Under the pieces are notes generated by a model. The model saw only the letters and a list, made by a program, of their open reading frames with translations, was not told where the DNA came from and ran no database searches. The position numbers were made by a program, and so were the translations under genes. Shown piece by piece: positions 18,547-27,290 of a DNA stretch of 64,000 nt. This stretch comes from Beijerinckiaceae bacterium (lineage in GTDB: Bacteria; Pseudomonadota; Alphaproteobacteria; Rhizobiales; Beijerinckiaceae). The stretch spans positions 124,001-188,000 of the forward strand of contig JAJPIC010000017.1 of the NCBI GenBank assembly GCA_021324915.1, read 5' to 3'. Position 1 is the stretch's first letter. The number at the start of each line of letters is the position of its first letter.

Positions 18547-19806
18547 GTGAATTCGAACCAGGACAGGCCCGTGACCCTTTCGCCTCTCGCACCGAAAAAT
18601 ATTTCCGACACGCCGTCGATCGAAGGCGTGCGCTTCGCAACCGGCATGGCCGGGATCAAATATCGGGATCGCACCGATGTCATGCTGGCGCTCTTCGACA
18701 AAGGAACCAAAGTCGCCGGCGTCTTCACCCGATCGAAATGTCCGTCGGCCCCGGTCGATTGGTGTCGAACGCAGCTCAAGCGCGGCAAGGCGCGTGCGCT
18801 CGTCGTGAATTCCGGCAATGCCAATGCATTTACCGGCCGAACCGGCACGGATGCGGTTCGCCGGGTCGCCGCCCAGGCGGCGCAAGCCGCCGGCATCAGC
18901 GCGCCGGAAATCTTTCTCGCTTCGACCGGCGTGATCGGGGAGCCGCTCGATGCGGCGAAATTCTCAGGCCTTTTCGAAAAGCTGGTCGCTCAGGCCGCGC
19001 CCAATGGGCTTCTCGCGGCTGCCAAGGCGATCATGACCACGGATACCTATCCGAAGGTCGCCTCCGCCAAGGCGCGGCTCGGCGAGGCCGAAATTTCGAT
19101 TGCCGGCATGGCAAAAGGCGCCGGGATGATCGCGCCCGACATGGCGACCATGCTCGCCTTCGTCTTCACCGACGCGCCGATCGAGGCCCTGCCGCTGCAG
19201 CACATGTTGAAGCGCGGCGTCGAGAGCTCGTTCAATGCGATCACCGTCGATGGGGATACTTCGACCTCCGACACATTGCTTCTCTTTGCGACCGGCGCGG
19301 CGACGGCGCATGGCGCCCCCAAAATCACCGCTCCCGGCGATCGCAGGCTGAAAGCTTTTCGCACGGCACTCGACGAGGTGCTCCGCGATCTCGCCTTTCA
19401 GGTCGTGAAGGATGGCGAGGGCGCGCGCAAATTCGTGAGCATTACGGTCGAAGGCGCGACTTCAAAAATTTCCGCCAAGAAGATCGCCCGGTCGATCGCC
19501 AATTCGCCTCTCGTCAAGACCGCGATTGCGGGCGAGGACGCCAATTGGGGACGGATCGTCATGGCCGTGGGCAAGGCGGGCGAGCCGGCCGACCGCGATC
19601 GCCTCGCCATTTGGTTCGGCGACATACGCGTCGCGCACAAAGGAGCGCGCGATCCGTCCTATGACGAAGAAAAAGTCGCCGCCGTGATGCGCGAGCCCGA
19701 GATCACGATCCGCGTCGATCTGGGGCTGGGCAAAGGCGCGGCGACGGTCTTCACCTGCGATTTAACAAAGGAATATGTGGCAATTAACGGAGATTATCGC
19801 TCGTAG
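18547..19806 (+). CDS. argJ: Bifunctional glutamate N-acetyltransferase/amino-acid acetyltransferase
   Basis: 419 residues, the normal ArgJ length, from a GTG start; a second GTG eight codons later is possible. Conserved ArgJ blocks are clear: '[12 protein letters not shown]', '[13 protein letters not shown]', and '[13 protein letters not shown]', where the Thr of 'ATMLA' is the self-cleavage and nucleophile residue that yields the alpha and beta chains. The enzyme moves the acetyl group from N-acetylornithine to glutamate in arginine biosynthesis, in the cytoplasm. The C-terminus '[17 protein letters not shown]' is also typical. It is a single transcription unit between two minus-strand genes. 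Confidence 0.95.
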   Translation: MNSNQDRPVTLSPLAPKNISDTPSIEGVRFATGMAGIKYRDRTDVMLALFDKGTKVAGVFTRSKCPSAPVDWCRTQLKRGKARALVVNSGNANAFTGRTGTDAVRRVAAQAAQAAGISAPEIFLASTGVIGEPLDAAKFSGLFEKLVAQAAPNGLLAAAKAIMTTDTYPKVASAKARLGEAEISIAGMAKGAGMIAPDMATMLAFVFTDAPIEALPLQHMLKRGVESSFNAITVDGDTSTSDTLLLFATGAATAHGAPKITAPGDRRLKAFRTALDEVLRDLAFQVVKDGEGARKFVSITVEGATSKISAKKIARSIANSPLVKTAIAGEDANWGRIVMAVGKAGEPADRDRLAIWFGDIRVAHKGARDPSYDEEKVAAVMREPEITIRVDLGLGKGAATVFTCDLTKEYVAINGDYRS

Positions 19807-19831
19807 CAAAGGGCAGCCGACAAAGATGAGG

Positions 19832-20164
19832 TCAGGCCGCCTCGGCGCAGAGGAATTCGCGGGCGCGCACGGCGAGAATTTCATTCCTGAGGCGCTGCCA
19901 GGCACGCTCGTCGGATTCGCTCAGCATTTCGGTTAATTTGCAAAGCCGGTCGTAGCGTCCGGTCGCGACCACGGCGTCGAAGCGCTCGGGATTGTCCCAG
20001 AGCTCGGTAACCCATTTGAGACGCTGCTGCGTCTGCCGCTTGCGCGCCTGCGCAGCTTCGCTCGCCAGGGGGATGTGCTGCTCGCAAAATCTATCGAGAT
20101 CGCGGCAGTAGAAATCCGGTGTGCCGTTGAGCTGACCGCCGGCGAATTCGTTAAAGGCATACAT
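19832..20164 (-). CDS. Hypothetical protein, 110 residues
   Basis: Starts at an ATG with 'aaaggaa' eight bases upstream. The protein is soluble, highly charged and probably helical, with a central stretch rich in Arg, Gln, Leu and Glu. There is no signal peptide or membrane segment. I do not recognise a family; the general look (Trp- and Arg-rich helices, aromatic N-terminus 'MYAFNEFAGGQ') is that of small alphaproteobacterial proteins of unknown function. It converges on argJ with a 25-base gap and is followed upstream by olsB on the same strand. Confidence 0.6.
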   Translation of the reverse strand: MYAFNEFAGGQLNGTPDFYCRDLDRFCEQHIPLASEAAQARKRQTQQRLKWVTELWDNPERFDAVVATGRYDRLCKLTEMLSESDERAWQRLRNEILAVRAREFLCAEAA

Positions 20165-20284
20165 GGGTTATTCCTTTCTCGAACTAACCCATCATTAGCC
20201 CTCGTTTCTAAAGGTCCAATGAGTTGATCCGTTAAAATCCGCCGGACCTGGAACCAAATGCGAATAGCCGATTCGCCTGATCTT

Positions 20285-21169
20285 TCAGGCCGCTTCGCGG
20301 TGCTTGCCGTCGCCCGGCGCGCCGAAATAGGCGATATAGCGCTCTTCGATGTCGCAAACCGGCATGACGGTAAACACGTCGATCGTACCGAAGGACCGGT
20401 CGATCACGGCGCCGTCGGCGAATTGAGCGCCGAGTCTCAGATAGGCCTTGATCAGCGGCGGCAGCGCCGCAATACCCTTGCGCAGATCGACGCCGGTCTT
20501 ATCGAGAATCGTCAAGGAACAGGCGCGGCCTTCGCGCGGGCGCACCTGCCATTCGGGCTCGGCGGCGGCCTGATAGTGAAGAAAGCTCAGGGGCAGTGCG
20601 AGCGCCAGCGGATTATTGCCCGGCAGGCTCGCGCAGCCGATCATGACGTCGATCTTATAATGTTTGGCGTAGATCCAGAGCCCGCGCCAGAGAAGCTCGA
20701 TCACCCGTTTCGAGCGGTAATCCGGATGGACGCACGAGCGCCCGACTTCGAGAAATTTCTTGTCTGCGTGACGGGCGAGCAGCGGCGCGAGCTCGAACTC
20801 GCCCTGGCTGTAAAACCCACCGTGACGGGCGGCGACCTCGCCGCGCAACAGGCGATAGGTTCCGACCACCTTGGGCTTCGCTCGGCCGAAAGACTTTCGC
20901 GCTTCGGTATCGACGATGAGCAGATGGTCGCAGAATTTGTCGAAAGGGCAGAGATCGCGCCTGACCATGGCCGCGGGCGGCGCGGCGACCGCCTGGCCTT
21001 GTTCGTAGAAAACCTTGTAGCGCAGCCTTTGCGCCGCACGGATGTCTTTTTGAGCGGTCGAGAGGCGAATCTCAAACGGGCCCGACCGGCCGAGCACTGC
21101 CGGCAGGCCGGGCTTGGCCGGCAAGATTTCGCGGGGAAGTTCGACGATTGCGCCGAAGCCGAAGGGCAT
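20285..21169 (-). CDS. olsB: L-ornithine N-alpha-acyltransferase (OlsB-like)
   Basis: 294 residues, GNAT fold. 'QRLRYKVFYEQGQA' near residue 50, the acidic 'CPFDKFCDHLLIVD', and 'EVGRSCVHPDYR' with 'IGCASLPGNNPLALALPL' match the OlsB/hemolysin-like acyltransferase family. OlsB uses 3-hydroxyacyl-ACP to acylate ornithine, giving lyso-ornithine lipid at the inner membrane. olsA, for the second acylation, starts 101 bases away on the opposite strand, which supports the call. Ornithine lipids are common in alphaproteobacteria, often under phosphate limitation, though I see no convincing Pho box here. Confidence 0.85.
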   Translation of the reverse strand: MPFGFGAIVELPREILPAKPGLPAVLGRSGPFEIRLSTAQKDIRAAQRLRYKVFYEQGQAVAAPPAAMVRRDLCPFDKFCDHLLIVDTEARKSFGRAKPKVVGTYRLLRGEVAARHGGFYSQGEFELAPLLARHADKKFLEVGRSCVHPDYRSKRVIELLWRGLWIYAKHYKIDVMIGCASLPGNNPLALALPLSFLHYQAAAEPEWQVRPREGRACSLTILDKTGVDLRKGIAALPPLIKAYLRLGAQFADGAVIDRSFGTIDVFTVMPVCDIEERYIAYFGAPGDGKHREAA

Positions 21170-21270
21170 AAGGAAAGGTCACATTTGCTTTGACGAATCA
21201 CGCCATGCGATAATGACCGCATAGATGCGGCGGACGAAAATTTCATGACGCGCAGCGCCTTAATCCGGCA

Positions 21271-22059
21271 ATGTCCTATCCGATTTCGAACCCCAAATTA
21301 AGCTTGGACTTTCGCCCGGAAGTTGCGCTGCGCGCGACGGGCCTCGTCCTGCTGCTGGGCTTCTCGTTTCTGATCGCCGCCCCGATCCAATGGGCAATTC
21401 TGCGGTTCGTTGCGCCGAACTCGAATGTTCTGCCACGCCTCTTCTACAGCCTGGTGCTGTGGCTTTCGAAGATCCGCGTCAAAGTCCACGGCCTGAGGCA
21501 GGACGAGGTGCCGCAGCTCATCGCCGCCAATCATGTTTCCTGGACCGATATTCCGGCGCTCGGAACCCTCCGTTTCACCAGTTTTGTCGCGAAGATCGAA
21601 GTCGCAACCTGGCCGATCGTCGGCACGTTCGCGCGTTTGCAGCGCTCGATCTTCATCGATCGCGGCAAGCCGAAGTCGATTCAAGCTGCCAACCGGACGA
21701 TGGCGGATCTGATCCGCTCGGGGCTCTGCGTCGCCCTCTTTCCGGAGGGCACGACTTACGATGGGACCGAGCTCGGCGGCTTCCGCTCGGCACATTTTGC
21801 GGTTGCGCCGGATATCCTCAACTCATCCGGCGCGCGGCTGCGCATTCATCCCGTAGCGATCCGCTATTCGGCGCCGCATGCCGCCTGGATCGGCGATGCC
21901 TTGCTGCTGCCGCATGTGATCGGGCTCTTCAGCGGACCTGCGATCACCTGCGATCTGATCTTCTGTCCGCCGATCGAGCTCGATGCGGGCCTCGACCGCA
22001 AAGCGATCGCGCTGGAATGCCGCCGGCGGATCGCCGCGGCGCTTGCGAGCGAGGGATAG
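21271..22059 (+). CDS. olsA: Lyso-ornithine lipid O-acyltransferase / 1-acylglycerol-3-phosphate acyltransferase
   Basis: 262 residues. A hydrophobic segment near residues 22-45 anchors the protein, followed by the acyltransferase motif 'NHVSWTD' (HX4D) and 'FPEGTTYDG', which binds the acceptor phosphate or its equivalent. It adds the second acyl chain to lyso-ornithine lipid; PlsC-type activity on lysophosphatidate is the alternative. Divergent placement with olsB favours OlsA. In many rhizobia the two genes are in one operon, so the divergent layout is a small oddity. Confidence 0.8.
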   Translation: MSYPISNPKLSLDFRPEVALRATGLVLLLGFSFLIAAPIQWAILRFVAPNSNVLPRLFYSLVLWLSKIRVKVHGLRQDEVPQLIAANHVSWTDIPALGTLRFTSFVAKIEVATWPIVGTFARLQRSIFIDRGKPKSIQAANRTMADLIRSGLCVALFPEGTTYDGTELGGFRSAHFAVAPDILNSSGARLRIHPVAIRYSAPHAAWIGDALLLPHVIGLFSGPAITCDLIFCPPIELDAGLDRKAIALECRRRIAAALASEG

Positions 22060-22082
22060 AACTCCTCGGTTTCAATGACGAG

Positions 22083-23855
22083 CTATTTCTGCGCCTCTCG
22101 GTGGCTGATGGCCCAGACATAGGCGGCGACCGCATCGATTTGCCCCTTCGAGAGCGGCGCGCCGCCCTTCGGCGGCATGGCGCCCTGATATTCCTTGGGG
22201 TTGGGCACGCCATCGGTAATGATCCGCTCGATCGAGGCGAGGCTGCCGTCTCCCCATATCCATTTGCTCGTCGTCAGGTCAGGGCCGACCGACGTGCCGT
22301 TGGCATTGGCTCCATGACAGCCGGCGCATGTGCCATTGGCGATTTCGCCATGGAAAATCCGGCCGCCTTCGGCGACCTGATCCTTCGTCGCGCCGGGAGG
22401 AGTGGGCAGATCGGCGAGATCCTCCATGCCGGCATTTGCATGGATCCCTTCCGGCGGCAGAGGCTCGCCTGAGCTCGAACGGGCGACCTTGGCTTCCGGC
22501 GCCGGCGCGATACCGGAAGCGCCGCCCTTATAGACGACGCGCCAGATGCGCCCGTGCATATCGTCGGCGATGTAGAGCGCCCCGTCCGGCCCCGCCGCAA
22601 GGCCCGAGGGGCGGAAACGGGCAAGCCCGGGATCTTTGACGCGGCCTGCAAAGCCGTCGGCAAAAACAATGAAATCGCCCGACGCCTTCCCATCGGCAAG
22701 CGGCTGGAAAACGACATTATAGCCGCCCTGCGGCTCCGGCGCGCGGTTCCAGGATCCGTGAAAGGCGATGAACGCGCCGCCGCGATAGGCGGCGGGGAAG
22801 CTTTCGTAATTGTCGATGAGGAGATCGTTCGGCGCCCAATGGGCTGGGAAGAAGGCGACGGGTTCAACTTTCTGCGCGCAGATGCCGATCTTCTTGCCGT
22901 CGCCGCCATATTCGGGCGCCAGCACGAGCTTCTTCTGAGCGAGCCCGTCGAAATAGCATTCCGGCCAGCCGAAATCGGCGCCCCGGGTCTCGACCACGAG
23001 CTCCTCTGCCGGAAGATCGGCGCCCTGCTTGGCGTTGAAGAATTGCGGAAAGTTCTGCGAGAGCTGATCGCGCCCGTGTTGGGTCGCAAAGAGGCGCCCG
23101 CTGCTATCGAAAGCAAAGCCCTCTCCATTGCGCAGGCCCGTGACGAAGCGCTGCTCCGGCGAGAATTTTTGATCGAGCTTCCTGGCGTCGTAAACCCAGG
23201 TTCCGGCGCGTGTCCTAAGTTCGGTACAGGGTTTGCGGCCGGGCGATTCGTACATCCGGTTGCGCACCTGGCAGGAATTCGTCGCCGAGCCGAGATCGAC
23301 GTAAAGCTTGCCCTGCGGATCGATCACGAAAGGATGCATCGGATGATCGCCCGTCAACGGCAGGCCGGAGAGGACGATCTCAGGGCGAGCCTTCGGGACG
23401 ATCTCACCGGCCTCCAGGGGATAGCGCAGGATCTTGTCCTTCTCCTCGACATAGATCGCATTGTCGTAGAAGGCGATGCCTGTGCCTCCGGCGCCGCCTT
23501 GCGCAATGCCGGGGCCGAAGCGCTCGATGATGTCGGCGTGGCCCGTTCCCTTGCTGTCCTTCAGGGCGACGATGAATCCGCCCGACGGCACTTTGTCGAA
23601 ATGATAATAGCGTCCGCTCCACGTATTGACGTAGACGACGCCATTCGGCGCGACAACGAGATGGCGGGCATGGCCGATATTGTCGGCGAAGACGGTCGCG
23701 CAGAAGCCGGGCGAGAGCGTGATGCCGCCATTGCCTTCGTCGCAGGCGTCGTTCGTAGCGCCCGGCTGTGCGCGTCCCGCAAGCGCACCGAGCAGCAGCA
23801 AGGCAAGAACAAGGACGGCGCCGAGCACGCCGGCGCCAGCGATGCGTTGGATCAT
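22083..23855 (-). CDS. Sorbosone/glucose-type dehydrogenase fused to cytochrome c
   Basis: 590 residues from the ATG at 23855, which has 'agagga' upstream; a TTG two codons earlier is less likely. A signal peptide covers about the first 30 residues. The body is a six-bladed beta-propeller of the PQQ-dependent glucose/sorbosone dehydrogenase type ('RHLVVAPNGVVYVNTW', 'RNGEGFAFDSSGRLFAT', 'AAGPDGALYIADDMHGRIWR'). The last about 90 residues form a class I cytochrome c with one haem site, 'CAGCH'. It should oxidise a sugar or alcohol in the periplasm and pass electrons through its own haem to the respiratory chain. PQQ binding cannot be proven by eye, and no PQQ genes are in the window. Confidence 0.8.
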   Translation of the reverse strand: MIQRIAGAGVLGAVLVLALLLLGALAGRAQPGATNDACDEGNGGITLSPGFCATVFADNIGHARHLVVAPNGVVYVNTWSGRYYHFDKVPSGGFIVALKDSKGTGHADIIERFGPGIAQGGAGGTGIAFYDNAIYVEEKDKILRYPLEAGEIVPKARPEIVLSGLPLTGDHPMHPFVIDPQGKLYVDLGSATNSCQVRNRMYESPGRKPCTELRTRAGTWVYDARKLDQKFSPEQRFVTGLRNGEGFAFDSSGRLFATQHGRDQLSQNFPQFFNAKQGADLPAEELVVETRGADFGWPECYFDGLAQKKLVLAPEYGGDGKKIGICAQKVEPVAFFPAHWAPNDLLIDNYESFPAAYRGGAFIAFHGSWNRAPEPQGGYNVVFQPLADGKASGDFIVFADGFAGRVKDPGLARFRPSGLAAGPDGALYIADDMHGRIWRVVYKGGASGIAPAPEAKVARSSSGEPLPPEGIHANAGMEDLADLPTPPGATKDQVAEGGRIFHGEIANGTCAGCHGANANGTSVGPDLTTSKWIWGDGSLASIERIITDGVPNPKEYQGAMPPKGGAPLSKGQIDAVAAYVWAISHREAQK

Positions 23856-24105
23856 CTGCAAGTTCCTCTGAACCGGCTATAGGCGGCGCGAAAGTCGCGC
23901 GCCGAATTCGCGCATCATTTGGCGCGCAACCGCGCCGGGACAATTGGGCGAAAGCGCCGAGACTCCTTCAAGCCGGCGCGAGCACCCATAAGCTTGGGGT
24001 TCCAATGGGCTTGGGGTGCGATCGGCCGCGCAGCGACGCCGCCAAGGCAAAGACAGCCCGTCAATCAATTGACATCAGCGGGGCACGCGCTGGGCGAGCC
24101 CGGCT

Positions 24106-24354
24106 TCAGCGCAATGCATAGCAGTTGATGATCGTGTGCGGATTTCGCGTTGCGTCGTAAAGCACTCCGCACTGAACGAGTTCGTTCGTCCCCGCATGCC
24201 GAAACAGGATCAGCGACGTGCGGTTGTCGTAGCCGCTCGCATATCCGGCGATCTCCCATCCCTGAGAGAGGAGCTGTTCGATGGACAGCGGCGACTCGGC
24301 GATTGGAACTGCCGAGACCAGAAGAAAGGTCGCAAAGCTCAGGCCAAGATGCAT
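24106..24354 (-). CDS. Small secreted protein, 82 residues
   Basis: Starts at the ATG at 24354 with 'agaggg' eight bases upstream; a longer in-frame extension lacks sense and would bury the signal peptide. Residues 1-19 are a signal peptide ('LGLSFATFLLVSAVPIAES'). The mature protein has 'LLSQGWEIAGYASGYDNRTS' and two cysteines, in 'VQCGVLYDATR' and 'NCYALR'. That pattern, a small exported domain with paired Cys near the C-terminus, recurs in alphaproteobacterial hypothetical proteins. Function unknown. It diverges from the lipid-kinase gene, whose ATG is 129 bases away. Confidence 0.6.
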   Translation of the reverse strand: MHLGLSFATFLLVSAVPIAESPLSIEQLLSQGWEIAGYASGYDNRTSLILFRHAGTNELVQCGVLYDATRNPHTIINCYALR

Positions 24355-24483
24355 ATAAGACCCTCTTTGCCGATAAAGCTGCGCTCGTCCTGGAGCAATG
24401 CCTGCTCGCAATGGCGTATTTGACCCCGCCCCGATGCCCTCCAGCGAAACTTTCCGCTGACTCTGCATATTGCATGCATCGCC

Positions 24484-25377
24484 ATGGGAAAAGAGATTCG
24501 ACGGGTTGCGGTCGTGCTGAATAGCAGCGCTGGGGCACTGCTCGGTTTCGCCACGGCGGAAGAGGACTTGCGGCGCGCCTTCGCTCACGCAGGGCTCGAG
24601 GCCTGGTTCATCCCGGCAAGCGCCGGCTCGCTCTCGCAGCGCATGGCGATAGCCGTGAAGTCGAATCCCGACGCGGTCGCGGTCGGCGGCGGCGACGGCA
24701 CGATCGCCTGCGCTGCCTCGGCGCTGGTGAGCCGTGGCATTCCGCTTGCGATTTTACCCTGCGGAACCATGAACCTGCTTGCAAGAGACCTGTCAATTCC
24801 GACCGATGATCTCGAGGCGGCGATCGCTATTATTGGCAATGGCTCGCTTCGCGATCTCGATGTCGGTGAGGTGAACGGTCATTTCTTTCTATGTGCGTCC
24901 ATGCTCGGCGTGCCGGCTTGGCTCGGCAGGACGCGCGAAGACAGTCGCGGCGCGGCCTGGCGCGCTTGGGTGCGAATGGCGCGCGCGATTTGGAAACAGA
25001 TGCTTCGGACACAGCGCTTGCGCGTGACGCTTGTCGCGGACGGGCGCCCAATGCCGGCACGGGCGGCGGCGCTGACGATAACCGTCAATCCATTCACCCG
25101 CTCGGCGGGCCGTGCGTTCGGACGCGCTCAGCTCGGCAGCGGCCAGTTCGGCATCTACATTTTGGATACATTCGGGATAGGCGTCTTGCTGGCCCTCGCC
25201 GGGCGTATCCTTTTCGGGCGCCGCAACGCCAGGGTGCGGGAACACGTGGCCAGCGAAATCGACATTGTCGGGCGCAGTCGCGCGATGCGAGTCATGAACG
25301 ATGGCGAGCTCTTCCTGCTCGTTCCACCGCTGCATTATCGCATATGGCGCGGTGCTTTGCGGGTCGTGGCACCATGA
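24484..25377 (+). CDS. Diacylglycerol kinase family lipid kinase (YegS/DgkB type)
   Basis: 297 residues. 'RRVAVVLNSSAGALLGF' opens the catalytic domain and 'AVGGGDGTIACAASAL' is the GGGDGT nucleotide-binding motif, followed by 'PLAILPCGTMNLLARDL'. The C-terminal half carries the second lipid-kinase domain ('TITVNPFTRSAG'). It should phosphorylate diacylglycerol, a sphingoid base or a related lipid at the membrane face. It overlaps the metallophosphoesterase gene downstream by four bases (ATGA), so the two are coupled and may act on the same phosphorylated lipid. Confidence 0.85.
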   Translation: MGKEIRRVAVVLNSSAGALLGFATAEEDLRRAFAHAGLEAWFIPASAGSLSQRMAIAVKSNPDAVAVGGGDGTIACAASALVSRGIPLAILPCGTMNLLARDLSIPTDDLEAAIAIIGNGSLRDLDVGEVNGHFFLCASMLGVPAWLGRTREDSRGAAWRAWVRMARAIWKQMLRTQRLRVTLVADGRPMPARAAALTITVNPFTRSAGRAFGRAQLGSGQFGIYILDTFGIGVLLALAGRILFGRRNARVREHVASEIDIVGRSRAMRVMNDGELFLLVPPLHYRIWRGALRVVAP

Positions 25378-26150
25378 CCGCGACCCGCATTGCGCACCTC
25401 ACGGATTTGCACTTCGGCGCGGAGGACCCGAGCGTCGTCGCAGCCCTGCTCGACGAATTGAAGGCCGAGCCGCCGGATCTCGTGGCGATAAGCGGCGATC
25501 TCACGCAAGGGGCGCGCTTGAGCGAATTCCGCGCCGCGCGCGCTTTCATCGACAAGCTGCCGGCACCCAGCCTGGCGGTGCCCGGCAACCACGACATCTC
25601 CCCTTATAATCTGCTGGAGCGCTTCACCGACCCCTATGCGCGCTGGCGCCGCGCGATATCGCCCGACACGTCACCAACATGGAGCAATGGTCGGGTAGCC
25701 GTGCTTGGCCTGAACTCGGCGCGGCGCATGGGCCTGCATTGGGACTGGTCGCGCGGCAGGGTCACGCGCCTGCGTCTTGCCAGATTGCTCGCACGGTTGG
25801 ATTCTCTGCCAGCCGACCTGGTGAAGGTCGTGGTCATGCATCACCCGCTGGTCGCGCCCGAGGCCGCGCCCGCAACTCCGGTCGTCTTTGGGGCTGCTGG
25901 CGCACTGCGGGCGCTTGCGCTCCGCAACGTGCGTCTGGTGCTTGCCGGCCATTTGCATCGCGGCTTTGCGCGGCTCGCTTCGCCGAGCAACGGACCGCCG
26001 TTGATCCTGCAAGGGGGTACCGCAACTTCGGTGCGTCTGCGCGGCGAGCCGAATGCATATAATGACATCACCATCCCGGCCGACGGTGAGCCCCAGGTGC
26101 GCGTGCGGACTTGGGATGGGCGCGCATGGATCACGCAGGCGAGGAACTGA
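25374..26150 (+). CDS. Calcineurin-like metallophosphoesterase
   Basis: 258 residues. Metal-binding motifs occur in the right order: 'IAHLTDLHFG' (DxH), 'AISGDLTQGA' (GD), 'AVPGNHD' (GNHD), 'VVMHHPLVAP' (H) and 'LVLAGHLHRGFA' (GHxH). It should hydrolyse a phosphomono- or diester using two metal ions. The start overlaps the lipid kinase stop by four bases. The pairing suggests a phospholipid head group or lipid phosphate as substrate, but cyclic-nucleotide or other phosphodiester substrates are also possible. Confidence 0.87.
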   Translation: MTATRIAHLTDLHFGAEDPSVVAALLDELKAEPPDLVAISGDLTQGARLSEFRAARAFIDKLPAPSLAVPGNHDISPYNLLERFTDPYARWRRAISPDTSPTWSNGRVAVLGLNSARRMGLHWDWSRGRVTRLRLARLLARLDSLPADLVKVVVMHHPLVAPEAAPATPVVFGAAGALRALALRNVRLVLAGHLHRGFARLASPSNGPPLILQGGTATSVRLRGEPNAYNDITIPADGEPQVRVRTWDGRAWITQARN

Positions 26151-26263
26151 TTTCGTAGCGCGATCTCGTTTCCGCCTTGGCTCGGCCGCCAATAGAAAGA
26201 AAGCCTCTTCCCTGAAGCGAGAAGCGTGGGATGATAACGTCCGGGCCGCGTCAATGAGGCCAT

Positions 26264-26279
26264 GTCCGTTTTGACGGAC
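26264..26279 (-). terminator. Hairpin just downstream of tRNA-Arg
   Basis: GTCCGT/ACGGAC with a four-base loop begins four bases past the encoded CCA end of the tRNA gene, reading on the minus strand. It could end tRNA transcription or serve as a processing boundary; no T-tract follows. Confidence 0.4.
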
Positions 26280-26282
26280 CGC

Positions 26283-26359
<77 letters not shown>

Positions 26360-26447
26360 ATGAACCGCAGCTTGATGCGCCGTTCATCTGCGTTTCAGGG
26401 CCAATTGCCATAGCATGAGCCGAGGATGCGTGCCAGCGGCGGGGCTC

Positions 26448-27290
26448 ATGCGCGGATTTGAACGCCAGGTTCAGGCCGGCCTTCTGGCTCTCCTGCTCCT
26501 GTTGCCGCTCGGCGCTTCGGCCCAATCCGGCTGCCCGGCCTCGGGCACCAGCCACGCGACGATCGCCGATATCGACGAACGCCTCGAGATCACGTTGCGG
26601 GACGGACGCCGGCTGCGGCTCGCGGGCCTCGAGCCGCCGCGGCCCACGCCCGATGCTCCCGACTTCGAGACGCAAGCGCGCGACGCATTGAAGGCGCAGG
26701 CGGGGGACGAAATCTCCTTCGTCCCGCTCGACCGGCCGGACCGCTGGGGCCGAATTCCCGTTTTCGCTTTTTTTGACCGGCAACCGGCGGAATCGCAGTC
26801 GGCCGGCGTATTTCTGCTTGCGCATGGCTTTGCCCGCTATATGCCGGAGGCTGCGGCACGTCCTTGCCGGATCGGCTTTCTTGGCGCCGAGAGCGGCGCG
26901 CGGGCAGCAAAGCTCGGGCTCTGGCGCGACCCGTTCTATGAAGTGCTGGCGCCGGATGAGCGCGAGGCCTTTACCGAGCGGGCGGCGACCAATGTCATTG
27001 TCGAAGGCCGGCTTCAGGCGGTGATCAATGGGCCAAGACGCATCACTCTGGCCTTCACCCCGCGCGGAGAGCATGGGTTTTCGGTCACGATACTGCAACG
27101 CAACGTGAAGATATTTGAGCGCGCAGGATGGGATTTTCATGCTCTGATCGGCAGGGTGCTGCGCGTGCGCGGCCTCCTCGATCTGCGCTTTGGGCCGCAA
27201 ATCGAAATCTCCGATGCCGATGGAATGGAATTGATCCCGGAAGCCCAGACGGATAGGGCCATGGGGCCCGACGCGCCCAAGCCTCAATGA
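26448..27290 (+). CDS. Exported thermonuclease-like (SNase fold) protein
   Basis: 280 residues from the ATG at 26448, chosen because it gives a compact signal peptide ('GLLALLLLLPLGASAQ'); an ATG at 26415 would add 11 residues. The domain resembles staphylococcal nuclease: 'GRRLRLAGLEPPRPTPD', 'FETQARDALKAQ', 'DRWGRIPVFAF' and 'LLAHGFARYMPE'. The usual catalytic 'DxPE' reads 'EPPR', so the key Asp and Glu appear changed while the later Arg (in DRWGR) is kept; it may not be an active nuclease. The last about 100 residues do not resemble the fold. Its stop overlaps the M48 protease start by four bases. Confidence 0.7.
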   Translation: MRGFERQVQAGLLALLLLLPLGASAQSGCPASGTSHATIADIDERLEITLRDGRRLRLAGLEPPRPTPDAPDFETQARDALKAQAGDEISFVPLDRPDRWGRIPVFAFFDRQPAESQSAGVFLLAHGFARYMPEAAARPCRIGFLGAESGARAAKLGLWRDPFYEVLAPDEREAFTERAATNVIVEGRLQAVINGPRRITLAFTPRGEHGFSVTILQRNVKIFERAGWDFHALIGRVLRVRGLLDLRFGPQIEISDADGMELIPEAQTDRAMGPDAPKPQ

